Both the position numbers and the translations under genes were made by a program. DNA of 64,000 nucleotides, from positions 8,337,321 through 8,401,320 of the forward strand of contig OX637289.1 of assembly GCA_951799445.1 (NCBI GenBank), given 5' to 3'. The notes beneath the pieces were generated by a model. That model was not told the origin of the DNA. It made no database searches and worked only from the letters and a program-made list of their open reading frames with translations. The stretch comes from Pseudisothecium myosuroides. Taxonomy: Eukaryota > Streptophyta > Bryopsida > Hypnales > Lembophyllaceae. Shown in pieces: positions 48,969 through 59,549 of the stretch (positions are counted from its first letter, which is position 1; every line of letters starts with the position of its first letter).

Positions 48969-49189
48969 TCTAATCTGTCATCATGACCAAATCCGTTCCT
49001 GACCCAATCCGTTCCAACTCAGATCCGTTCCAAATCTAATCCGGTTCAGATTCAGATCAAATCCGGATTGTCATCTATTCCGTTCCATTAGTTAATTTCC
49101 GGTTATCGGTTACCTCCTACTTGAATCCGGATCCCAGATCACGGTTTCCGTTCCAAGATTTAGATAACTTACAAAAAACCAAAAATTTA

Positions 49190-49320
49190 CCTTGCGACAC
49201 ACATGTTCGCAACACCCTTCCCTTTGGCCTGTGTGCACATCCAGACAGAATTGTAACTCAGGGTTCCATATACACTTTACCATGACAACTCTGGGCAACA
49301 CCCTCGCACCCCTTCTTACA
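49190..49320 (-). other. Possible exon of the HECT pseudogene (Cys-rich)
   Basis: A minus-strand stretch ends in CGCAAG followed by GTAAAT, a good splice donor. One frame reads CVRRGARVLPRVVMVKCIWN and later GCCEHVCRK. Other frames are also open for parts of it. The assignment rests on strand, position between the HECT pieces and codon-like texture only. Confidence 0.3.
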
Positions 49321-49519
49321 CATCTTGAGAATCCAGCGCTAGAAGTATTTCTAAATTTTTGACAGAGACGTAGGTTTGTAGCTTGGACTATTCTGAAAGA
49401 CATCGAGGCAATCAAAGCATTACACGATGCAGGAACGTAAACAATAGTATTACAAATAGCTCTAACGCATAGATGCAGTAATAGTAACACATCAATCCAG
49501 AACTTCTATTATCATCGCA

Positions 49520-50122
49520 TTATGCGACCTGCACACATGTCCAAATTAGCCTATCGCTGCTCCTCACACTCAATCCAAATTTCCACACGCACGCACGCAC
49601 ATCATCAAGATAACAAGATTCATCTAACATTACCCATTCCTTTTCACGGTACAAGGTGTAGATGAATCCTCCTACTGTGCTCAGCGACGGGTTTCCATAC
49701 AACAATGCGGCCTCCTCCGCCACCAGACGCTGAGCAGTCCCCTCTACAAACGGCGTTATACCGTAGTGGTCTCCCCATGGTAGTGAAGGGTTGATCTTCA
49801 AGGTGATAATGGCTGCGCGGACACTTTTCACACCCACTATATCGCCGTCCTCTCCAGGGCCCTCATAGCGAGCAAGCTCATCTGGGATATTGAATGACTT
49901 CGTGTGGTATCCAGAGGTGCTGGACGATGCCAACAACATCAGTTGCGACCTCTGACGACATGCAGCAGCACCACCCCGGCGAACGCTGCGAGAGAGTAGA
50001 ACATTTGAAGCGACCAAAGTTGACAACGGGGTCCCTGGTGTCCCTGGCGTCCCTGGTGTGCTTGGCGCTTCAAATGTCCATGCTTGGGCCCTGCAATGAT
50101 CTACCATTGCAGACGGCGTCAC
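49520..50122 (-). pseudogene. 5' coding piece probably belonging to the HECT gene
   Basis: A 200-codon open frame with an N-terminal SerThrProGly repeat (TPGTPGTPGTP, from tandem 9-bp units near 50030-50055), then a globular-looking segment (KSVRAAIITLKINPSLPWGD, FVEGTAQRLVAEEAALLYGN). No domain recognised. It ends at GTGTGCAG followed by GTCGCA, a possible donor. It is on the same strand and of the same composition as the HECT body, and separated from it by the gag-like unit. It could instead be an independent gene. Confidence 0.4.
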
Positions 50123-53100
50123 TCAAAAAACTATATACGCAGTCCTTAACATGCGGAGCACCTCGTCACGGGAAGTCACGGAATTCAACTAATATACCAA
50201 GCGATACATAAGAAGTCATCTAAGAGCAACGTCTCCCTCTGCTTAAAAATTCACCTGAGGGATGGTTCACATGCACCACGACTGGTAAGGATGTCCTGCC
50301 AGTTTCATTATAGGAAGGAGTTGAGCAAAGAGTCAACCAGTCGACATCAAACTGCGGCTCCACTCTGTTTATTTAACAAATCAACAAGAACTCTAGTATG
50401 GTAGGTATTACATTGCGTTTAGGTAAAATATACAGCCCAAATTCATGGTCTGCCAGAAGGGTACCTGACTCTAATGAGTGAATGTAATATCAATTTTCCA
50501 TGTTTGCAATCCTTTTTTTGAAGGAGATGTACGGAAGCATAGTTTGGTAAATCATATATTCTTTACACATTACACTCTAGAGTCTAGACAGGTATATCTT
50601 TTCTACTGTCATTTATGCATCTTTCCCTCGTTTGCAAGATTATTCTAGCACACTAAAATATGTATTATTCGGATACTATATGAATAGGTTATGGAAGATA
50701 GGAGCACACTAAAACATGTATTGACAGATTGTATTTTCAACTTCAATATAAATTTCATTTGAACACTAAGTGTTTTCAAAATCAAAAGAAGTAACATTTA
50801 TGATATTCATGATTGGAATGACATATACCTACTATCCTTGAAGCTATTTTTTTTTGAAACATCTAACTATAAAGTGGGAAAGACTTTCAAGTATGATTCT
50901 AGTACGGAAAATAATATACATACAATTATGCCCTTCGAAAGCAATGGATCATCAACCATATCATAATGTATAACATTTTAAGGAAATTTTTACAATTACG
51001 GTATTGGGTAAATGTATAATCCCCATTTTTTTTTAAATGAAAATAAGATGTTTCAAATTTTTGCGAAGTAACTTCTCAAAGCAAGTACTCAATAGGTTTA
51101 GCAACCATCAAATGAACAAATGGGAGTCCTTGCCAAATCTTTGGACGTGATTTTGATAGTAAATTGTTTTCAAGAATTACTAGGAGACTAAGATAGTTGT
51201 TTCATAGTCAGGAATGCATAGCCGACAACCTTTAGGGGCATTCAGAGTTCGAGCACAAAAGTGAGAGCCAATAACAAAATGAGTATGCATAGGGTTTCAC
51301 AAAATAGGAAAAGAGTCTTCTACGATCACCTATAGCTATTAGTGGATTAGGAAACATGTTCAGATGATACTGTAGGCTACAATATTTGAGAAAGTAAAAC
51401 CATTTTCAGTAAAGTGATGCCATCTAAGGAGTACGGGAGTGGACTTTTCCGAGTTACATGTCCCTAGGATTGGTACCAAACTGTTGAATTGCATTCTAAA
51501 TTTGAATTTGAAGGTCTTGGAGTTAGATTCTAAATTTTTTTTTCTATTTTGTTGGATGAACGCGTCAAAATAGTTAATTTCTAATGTTTTTTTCATAGTA
51601 AATGGGCTTGGGTCTATTTGGAGGTTAAAATAGCATATTATTTTATTTTACATTTAAATCAATATCTTGCTTTTATTTTTTATTCTTACCTATTTATATT
51701 TTTGTAGTACTTTTTGTTTTATTAGCTAAGTGTACTTCCGTATGTTGAATTCTCTTTTTTTAAATGCTTTTTGAACTTTTGCTCTTTTATTATAGTATAA
51801 GGTATATATATTCTTGTGTTTGAGTTATGATTTTTAAGCACAATGACTTCCTTTAAACTATAATTTTAACAGTTTATAGTACTTATCAAAATTAGTTTGT
51901 AGGTTTGTAATAATATTTAGACAACTTGTAGCTTTCAAATAAAACATATAAATGTCTGTATTATATGTACAATACAAATTGGTGAAGTTTTTTGAAATAA
52001 CAAAATTGGTTTGTGTCAAGTTTTATTCTTAGTGGATGAAGTGAGATAGATCTCAAGAATCATATATCTTAGACTTCTAGAAAGTACTAAGAAAATGCAC
52101 AAACTCTAATAAAACATAGCCCTATTTCTAAAACGTTCAAAGAGATTTAGTAAGTGGTAACAAGACATTTCCAGAACTTGTACTAAATCCTATATAAATG
52201 CCTAACATAGAAAACATAGACATAGTCATGCTAATTTTTTTAAATTTTTTATTACAATGCAAACAATCAAAGAATTCTAAAAATATCAAAATGTGTCCAA
52301 TCTACGCAACAAAATTTGTACCTTGCCATCTCACATAATGTAGAAAGCATGTGCAAAATTGTAAGAAAATTAAACCCACCACAAAAAGATTTTGTACCTT
52401 GTGACTAATGAGACTAATGTCCATGTAGGATATTAGTCACATCAAGTCCCAAGTTACACAATCTTGCACTAGCAGCATTCTTGTAATGAAATTGGAATAA
52501 CATGCTCTATGAGATGATATGGTTTCCATTATTTGATTCTACTTATTTTGGAAAATCATGTTTTAGATCTCACTTTTTAAACTAAGAATGAAACTTGACA
52601 TAAACCAATTGTGTGGTTTTTCCAAAAATCATAATAACCCATTTTAAAAACCTTGAACCGTACAATAGATAGTAAACTTGCACAAGAACCAAGAGAAATT
52701 TATGTGGATGAAAACTGTCCAATTCGGATGAGGATTGAACAACTTGAATCTGCTCGTCGTCTAGATATTGGACGCAGGAGCGTCAAAGGGTTAAATGAGC
52801 ATTGTCACAAAATGTGTCACAAATTCATCCAATTTGATGGTCACATTCTCATCCATACAATTTTCATCCAATAAGATGAAGGTACTATGCTTCACAATTT
52901 CATGCCTTACAGTAATGCAAAGTGGGGAAAAATCAAGCCAACCATGGTATTATTCCATTGCAATGGACTTTGTTCTAGTTTTATTTAAGAATCAATTCAT
53001 GTATAATATATTGTAAGTAAATTAAAAAAATGCAGGAGATAAACCGTGATGGAATTTTTTTTTTTCATTAATATATACAATTTTTAATTTTGAGTAATGC

Positions 53101-53565
53101 ACTATTTAAAATTTAGCAAATAATGCTGATAATGCATTTAAAGTTTCATTTTTTGCATATCTTCTTGGATCTTATTTCTTCCACTAAATCTTCTAAAAAT
53201 ACATTCATGGTTAGATGAATTTAGGGCCACATATATTGTAAGAAAATAAAACTATAGCGTATTGTAGGCAACCAGGTTGACCCGTGCCGGCCACTAGCAT
53301 ATAAGAAATTCAATAGAAGTATCAAAATTCCAAGAAGAATTCAATGTAATTATAATTGTTACTTCTTCCCAAAGAACAACATTGAACTTTAAAATTGGTA
53401 TTTTTAATAATCATTAGAATAACCTTTCAAATCATTTTTATACCAATTTGTTTATATGATGATCTGAACTACTTTATAGTTTAAAGTTTTTCATTTGAGT
53501 AGGGTATAGGAGAATATTCAAAGGTTTCTAAGGTGGTCCTCCCTAGGCCCGAATTTTCCTCTAAT
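50123..53565. other. AT-rich DNA with no gene recognised
   Basis: After about 50300 the composition returns to AT-rich. A plus-strand reading frame at 52653-52874 (with EQLESARRLDIGRRSVKGLN) is the only coding-like patch and has no recognisable domain. At 53500-53566 the right end of a CATTAG-type MITE (GGCCCGAATTTTCCTCTAATG) is present without its partner. Confidence 0.4.
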
Positions 53566-53620
53566 GTATCTAATTTATTAGTGTTGTTTTACTTTTATGA
53601 ATTAATTTTACATATTAAGT

Positions 53621-54240
53621 AGCGGTTTTGCTTATAATATATTTAGAGGTAAATTTTTTTTACATAAATAGCGGTTTAGCTTACAACATATTTAGAGGTA
53701 AATTTTTTTTTACATAAATAGCGGGTTTTGCTTAAAACATATTTAGAGGTAAATTTTTTTTACATAAATAGCGGTTTTTGCTTATAACATATTTAGAGGT
53801 AAATTTTTTTACATAAATAGCGGTTTTTGCTTGAAACATATTTAGAGGTAAAGTTTTTTTACATAAATAGCGGTTTTTGCTTATAATATATTTAGAGGTA
53901 AATTTTTTTACATAAATAGCGGGTTTTGCTTGAAACATATTTAGAGGTAAATTCTTTTTACATAAATAGCGGTTTTTGCTTATAACATATTTAGAGGTAG
54001 ATTTTTTTTTACATAAATAGCGGGTTTTGCTTAAAACATATTTAGAGGTAAATTTTTTTTACATAAATAGCAGTTTTTGCTTATAACATATTCAAAGGTA
54101 AATTTTTTTACATAAATAGCGGTTTTTGCTTAAAATATATTTAGAGGTAAATTTTTTTTACATAAATAGCGGTTTTTGGTTATAACATATTTAGAGGTAA
54201 ATTGTTTTACATAAATAGAGGTTCTATTGTTATTGTTACA
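53621..54240. repeat. 49-bp satellite array, about 12.5 units
   Basis: The unit reads TACATAAATAGCGG, then (T/G)TTTTTGCTTATAACAT, then ATTTAGAGGTAAATTTTTTT, repeated with no spacers. Two variants alternate: GCGGTTTTTGCTTATAAC and GCGGGTTTTGCTTAAAAC. This suggests amplification partly as dimers. Unit length varies by one or two bases in the T-run. Confidence 0.9.
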
Positions 54241-54901
54241 TATATAGAGGTGGAACCAATCTTCTAAATACACAAAATCGCAGAGTTAGTACTTAAAATA
54301 TAGTAAATAAATCAATGACATAAGCCAAACAAATGAATTGTTTGATGTTTCATTTTTGATTTTATAATTGAATCCTTTGAGATTTTAATTGACTATTATA
54401 TTTTTATTGTAGTTTTTAATTGGCTATTATAATTTAATTTAATGTTTAATTATTTATATTCTTTTAATGTTTTAGTTTGCATTTTGCCTTTTATTTAATT
54501 TTGGTTGTTCTAAAAAAATTTAATTAATTTTAGTTTTTAATCAAGTACTTTATTTTAATATAATTTTTTTATAATGACTTTTACTATTTTATTTTTATGT
54601 TTATTAAAATAGATACATTTTTACTATTACAAAATTTCCATATAAAGTCTATTCTCCAATCCTAACGTTCAAAACATCTAATGGCAACTTGATGAACTTG
54701 ATGTATGAATAAGCGTTGTACATTAAACATTTTAGATTCTATATCTATACATTTAGATCTATGATTGCTATCACTAGTGTTTTGTATAAAATTTGGAACT
54801 TACACTTAAAAAATTATTTTGTAATTTGATTACAAACAAGATATTCACAATTTTTAAATGAATAATGTTATGATGCAACTCTAGTACTTCTCTATTAGTA
54901 C
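54241..54901. other. AT-rich spacer between satellite and oxygenase piece
   Basis: Low-complexity TTTAATT-rich DNA. No gene recognised. Confidence 0.45.
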
Positions 54902-55430
54902 CTAAAATCCTAAATTTTTTAATGCTTCTAAACCTGCTTTTAAAACAATGGGCTTCACCAAGAGGGCAACTCCATATTGCTTGTACCTTGTATTTTGAAT
55001 TGTACCATGGTTTATTTTTGAAGCATCAAAACATATTAAGGTCCCACGCGTTGGACGGAAAAATAATCCATAGTCCTTCATACCGAATTGTGCCCGTTCA
55101 ATTTGAGAATGTTCTACAATCTCTGCAAAATATGTTGAATTCAATTACAACATCAAACACTAATAAATCCAACAATTTTTTAAAAACTTTTAGTATAACA
55201 TACAATGAGATACTTTTATACTAGTTTTAAAAGAAATTTTGTCAAAGAAAATTACCTTCATGAACCCAAAATATGAATCCAGAACCCCCATCTTTATCAT
55301 CTATATGGTCAGGTGACCAATAGTTCTCTGTCACGCTCATTGTCGTAAATGGAGAATATCCAATTCGACCCCACAATGTTCCGAATTCCCTACACACTAA
55401 ATTTTCCAATTCATTAATCCAAGATGACAT
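54902..55430 (-). CDS. 2-oxoglutarate/Fe(II) oxygenase domain, TET/JBP-like, C-terminal piece
   Basis: Two minus-strand exons, 55430-55256 and 55122-54902, join in phase (GAA G / AG) across GTAATT and TTTTGCAG. The product shows a jelly-roll oxygenase signature. HID in YWSPDHIDDKDGGSGF supplies the HxD iron ligands and KINHGT the distal His. The Arg in NTRYKQYGVALLVK is placed to bind 2-oxoglutarate, and FRPTRGTLICFDA precedes the distal His. This arrangement fits the TET/JBP nucleic-acid-modifying oxygenases, but other 2OG oxygenases are possible. The start used is the first ATG in the exon; more 5' exons are likely. See 57292-57843 for a candidate N-terminal part. Confidence 0.55.
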
Positions 55431-57291
55431 TTTTAGATTCAACACGTTGTATACTTGTAGTATATTTTTCGGAATCTAATTTTATTCAACTAAATCCGAG
55501 TTCGAACACCAGGGAATGATCTATATAAGGCTAGCGTAATGTGTTTAAAGGTCACAATGTATAAACGTGCAAAATTCAGAGACTTATTCGTTCTTAATCC
55601 CACTAAAACCCAAGGTAACACTCAAGCTGTCCATTAGTAGATGCTATTGACTGATGTATGCAGTCACAGTCTTGTCTAGTGTACTACTGGCTCGTGACAA
55701 TAGTTCTGGGACAATAGTTCAATGTGGACTGACTTGGCCATGAATGCATGTGCAATGCGGGACTTATATTATAGTACAGCCCACTATAGTACTTTGAAAA
55801 TAGTACAAATATATGTATTTAATATTTCAAAACAAATTAGAGTTAAGGGTTTGGAGAGGCTTACAATAAATCACCCCAAGGCTCTAGGACAATATGGCCA
55901 ACCACGTGCAAATTAGTATGCTCTACCTACAATATGCACAATACTCAAACTTACAGCATGTAGATATATGAAACTTCTAACACAACATTCTAACACCTAT
56001 AACCATTGGCACGGCCCTTGGGCCGTTCGAAAAATCTGACCCTTTATTTTAATTTGTTTTTGTTATTGGTCAAATAATTAGAACAAATGAATCAAATTTA
56101 AATTAAGACTATAGGACCCATGGCCACTCACTTCTCTATAACCGTGCACAAGATTCCCTAAGACCGCGAACCAAACCTATGACCGCGGATGGTGATCCTA
56201 TGGCCGTGGTCAGTATCAAGACCGTGGGCTCAAATCCCTAATTTCTCCCGCCTGTGAGTTTCGACGTTTGCGAGCTCCGACGTCAATAGGGCCGCGAGCT
56301 TCAATCTGATTGTCGGCCAATTCTTCCAAAATCTCAATCATGCTGCAATTTCTTCTCTTTGTACTTCCACAAAACCTGCTTCTCAAATCGAGCGCACTCA
56401 ATCGTGATCTGATTTCTGAAATTTCAACAATCCTCGTATCCAATGTAATTCAAACAGCAGCAACTCTTTTCAAAAATTTTGGCAGTCTCAATTCGAGCGT
56501 TCCCGATTGCTCAGGCTTACCTCTCCTCAATCACCTTGGTAACCATCGCTGCAACGAGAGATGCAAATCAACGGACAAGAAGGAAAATCAAAATTCCAAC
56601 GATTGCATCTCAATCGCAAACTCGCAGGGAGCCTAGAACGTCGAAGACCGGCCTTCTTCACAGGCTTCTTCACCACGTCTGAATTCTTCTATGACAATTG
56701 GCTGATTCTTCAATTCCCCAAGACATGCACCAAACTACAGTCTGTAAACTACCGTCACAGTTTTCGACACAAGCAGGCACAAGCCGTAATCCCAACCAAA
56801 ACTTGAAATTGCAAAGATCACAATTTCTCTGAAGCCCTAGCATTCACCTCTTCTCAATTCAGCCTTCAGTTCCACCAATACACAATTACACAAACACAAG
56901 TTGAATTTATATTGCAAATATATGAATTACACGCGCAATTGCAGCACTAAAAGAACTCAAAAAGAACAATCTGCATTGTTTCTGCACTGGGGGGGGGGAA
57001 ATGAGAGGAGGGAGAGGGATTAAGTTCAGAGACGGGGGTGATCGGAAGCGGCAGGAGTCGCACAGGCATTGCTCCCGATCTTTCTCCTTATTCTCTTTTC
57101 TTTATCTCTTCCTTTTTCTTTATCTTTTCTAATTACTAATTTCTTCCCCTAATTACTACTTACTTAACCCATTTCACACTTATATGATAAAATATAGTTC
57201 TATTTCCACTATATACTAGAAATAGAATAAAATATATATATAAAATTCACAAAAAAAATGAAAAAGTAGCTCTAAAGATCAAAAAGTTAGA
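55431..57291. other. Region between the two oxygenase-like pieces
   Basis: 55431-56000 is AT-rich with no feature. 56100-57060 is less AT-rich, with several ACCGCG/GCCGTGG words (56160-56225) and a G-run near 56990. It has overlapping short ORFs on both strands and no domain, so it is possibly part of an LTR-type or other element. If the oxygenase pieces form one gene this is its intron. Confidence 0.35.
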
Positions 57292-57843
57292 CTACAATAC
57301 TCTATTAGCTGTTCGGGCACTAAGTGTGTGTAAAATATCAGCCAAAATTGGCATAATTCTTTTCCTACCTTTTCTATTACTTTGCACATATATACCAAAT
57401 TCGAGTGGTGTAAGTCTCCATCCGAAAACAACCATATCCCCGCCTCTCTTCTCCTTATCCCTATCTACTATTCCTCCTGCCTTATATAGTATACTATCTT
57501 CTGTGGTCAATATGTCAATTAATTCATTTGAGAAAAAATTAAAATCAATTATTGCTACTACTGTTTTGTTTTCTACCAAAATTACAGAAGTAGTGATTTC
57601 TTTTAAGGCATTTAAATTATCTATCTTTTTAGATACATATAAAACATGGTGAATTCCCATTGGAATCGAAATACCCTATGATCTAAACTTCTCTATTACA
57701 ACTTCATCCGGGCTTGTAACATTTACACTAGCATAGAATGTTGATTTAACATCCTTTTTAGCATGTTTTTTAGACTTATAATGAAACTCAAGCTGCGCTT
57801 GAGTTTTCATTTTTCTGTCACATGTATCATACTTATACTCCAT
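57292..57843 (-). pseudogene. Zinc-finger plus GWR-motif piece, possible N-terminal part of the oxygenase gene
   Basis: One minus-strand frame from ATG at 57843, cut by a TAG at 57676-57678. The first 30 residues resemble a U1-type C2H2 finger (YDTCDRKMKTQAQLEFHYKS followed by KKH). The expected first Cys of the CxxC pair is Tyr (TAT, one base from TGT). After the stop the text includes NKTVVAIIDFNFF and GGDMVVFGWRLTP. A Gly-Trp-Arg motif upstream of the jelly roll is seen in TET/JBP-like proteins of fungi and algae. The link to 54902-55430 is by strand, order and this motif. Alternatively the two are unrelated remnants. Confidence 0.4.
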
Positions 57844-58079
57844 ACTAAATTAAGAAATGAAACAATCTCTTCAGCATTAGCGCTAGCAAAATAAGAATAG
57901 AACCTTATCAGCTGTTAAGGTTTCACTTTTTTCTTTTCTAAATTCTAAATTCTCTAACAATACAACATCACCGCTCTCAAAACAAGAATGCTGCTAGTGC
58001 TTTGATGTTTCATCTCTTAAATTGAGTCCTTTGATGTTTCACATTTTAAATTGAGTCTTTTGATGTTTCATTTCTTAAA
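57844..58079. other. AT-rich DNA with short tandem copies of the hairpin motif
   Basis: From 57995 the motif TTTGATGTTTCA(T/C)NTCTTAAA with TTGAGTC follows in tandem three times at 29-33-bp spacing, leading into the hairpin at 58080. Confidence 0.6.
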
Positions 58080-58143
58080 TAATTGAGTCCTTTGATGTTT
58101 CATTTCTCAAATTTAAGAAATGAAACATCAAAGGACTCAATTA
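58080..58143. repeat. Perfect 28-bp hairpin with 8-nt loop
   Basis: TAATTGAGTCCTTTGATG followed by TTTCATTTCT (58080-58107) is exactly complementary to 58116-58143. The left arm is the last unit of the tandem copies starting near 57995; the right arm is the same unit inverted. Confidence 0.9.
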
Positions 58144-59549
58144 TCCAACAAAGGTCAAAAAGGTAACTAAATATATAAATAAATATAAATAAATAACTAA
58201 AAGTAAATAACTAAAAGTAAAAGTAAAGAAGTAAATAACTAAAAGTAAAAGAAGTAAATATCTAAAAAGTAAAAGTAAATAACTTAAAGAATGTTATATC
58301 ATTGAAATTAGTGAAGATTATTACACATGTTGAATTAAAAGTAAAAACAACAAAAAATGATGTAAATAAAACATATAAAACATAGCTTTCAAATAAAACA
58401 TATAAATGTCGGTATCCACTTTCCGTTCACATCCTGGTTGTTGTAAACGACAACACTAGCCACTTCAGGCTTGGGTACACAGCGGTGAGCCATCACAAAT
58501 TGTCCTCTTCAGCAAACAATAGCTATTGCACAATGCACCACACTATAACAACTGACTGCACCGCACTGCCTCTCAACTCTCATGAGGATGACAATCTAGG
58601 AACCGTTTATGCTGCCGCAAGTGCTCTTGCCAATACTGCAAACGTGGAATTTGAGGAATTCAAATTCCCGCCATGACCAACTGCCACAAGTCACTCTCGG
58701 GGTGTGATTCTTATGATCTTTCAACATATTATATTGCCTCTCGTTGATTAAAATAACGAACTCCAATGGAGGCTAGTACCGGTACTCTTCGATGAACTCT
58801 GACAAAATAGGACTTGTAGTCACAGCCAAATGTTGACGTGGCACCATTGGTGGCTCCTTCCACCATGTACCTCAGCCTTTCCATAGTGAACTCTCTTACT
58901 GTGCAGGTAATTTTTACAGGGGGCCTTCCACAGAGTCCACTGGTGTTCTAATGACCGCCATTTTAACAAAATTGACCATGTACAGAATTTCATTCTAAAG
59001 TACATAAAAAATTATCCATCCAAAGGGTTCTAAGCAGTACAGAAACAATTCAATCCTCCCCAAAATAACACATTTCCAAGTTTGAGTCTTTGCTTAATTT
59101 GTAAAGAACTGAAAGAATTGGAAGCACTGCGCTGATCGGTATGGGAACAATCAACCTGATTTTAAATGTTCCCGGTATGGGGGCAATCAAAGTATGAAGT
59201 GCATTTGCGTGTCGTCTTGGATAAACAGAAGGTAGTGATGTAGTGACCACTACCTCGGAACGTTGGCTCAGTTGGTTAAAACGGATTCAAGTGTAAATTC
59301 ATAACAAATGCGTGTGTAGCCGCATGCAATCTACTTGGTCAACAAACAAAGTAGTCTGAAATGACGTTGTCCACTTACATTGAATACTGGTTTAGACACA
59401 ATGCAGATGACATCTCCAAATGACAAACCGCATTGTGAGCTGCATCGCCCGGGAGAAATTAAACTACACCTCAGTATGTCTACGGTGCACGTAGTTGATT
59501 GTTTGGAAAACAATCACCGGCACGCTAACGGCATTTAGACTAATCCGTT
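58144..59549. other. Repeat-rich DNA then unclassified sequence
   Basis: 58160-58290 is a simple array of AAATAACTAAAAGTAA-type units. 58955-58975 (CCGCCATTTTAACAAAATTG) matches the right terminus of the MITE at 26610-26793, with no partner nearby. 59262-59285 (GGCTCAGTTGGTTAAAACG) resembles a tRNA A-box but no tRNA can be folded. No gene recognised. Confidence 0.4.

Larger units (their letters stand above)
45720..49180 (-). mobile_element. GC-rich, TCCGG-dense unit around gag-like gene 2
   Basis: Second copy of the unit described at 38943-42400, with homologous 3' flank and a homologous protein gene. It lies between the 5' piece (49520-50122) and the main body (42744-45713) of the HECT pseudogene on the same strand, so it most simply represents an insertion into that gene. 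Borders are judged from where HECT-like coding text stops and the CCGG-dense text starts. No terminal repeats found. Confidence 0.5.

Noticed and set aside
38943..49180. LTR retrotransposon structure for the two gag-like units
   Set aside because: I looked for repeated flanks, TG...CA ends and target duplications and found none; the two units resemble each other but neither shows its own pair of LTRs.
53732..53938. Open frame translating to repeated YLCKK and LPLNMF segments
   Set aside because: It is only the minus-strand reading of the 49-bp satellite; the frame stays open by chance and carries no domain.
53621..54240. Regular repeats that might suggest a CRISPR array
   Set aside because: Units abut with no unique spacers, in a eukaryotic AT-rich setting; this is a satellite.
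59262..59330. tRNA-like start (GGCTCAGTTGGTTAAAACG)
   Set aside because: A B-box and a cloverleaf cannot be found downstream, so it is at most a worn SINE/tRNA fragment.
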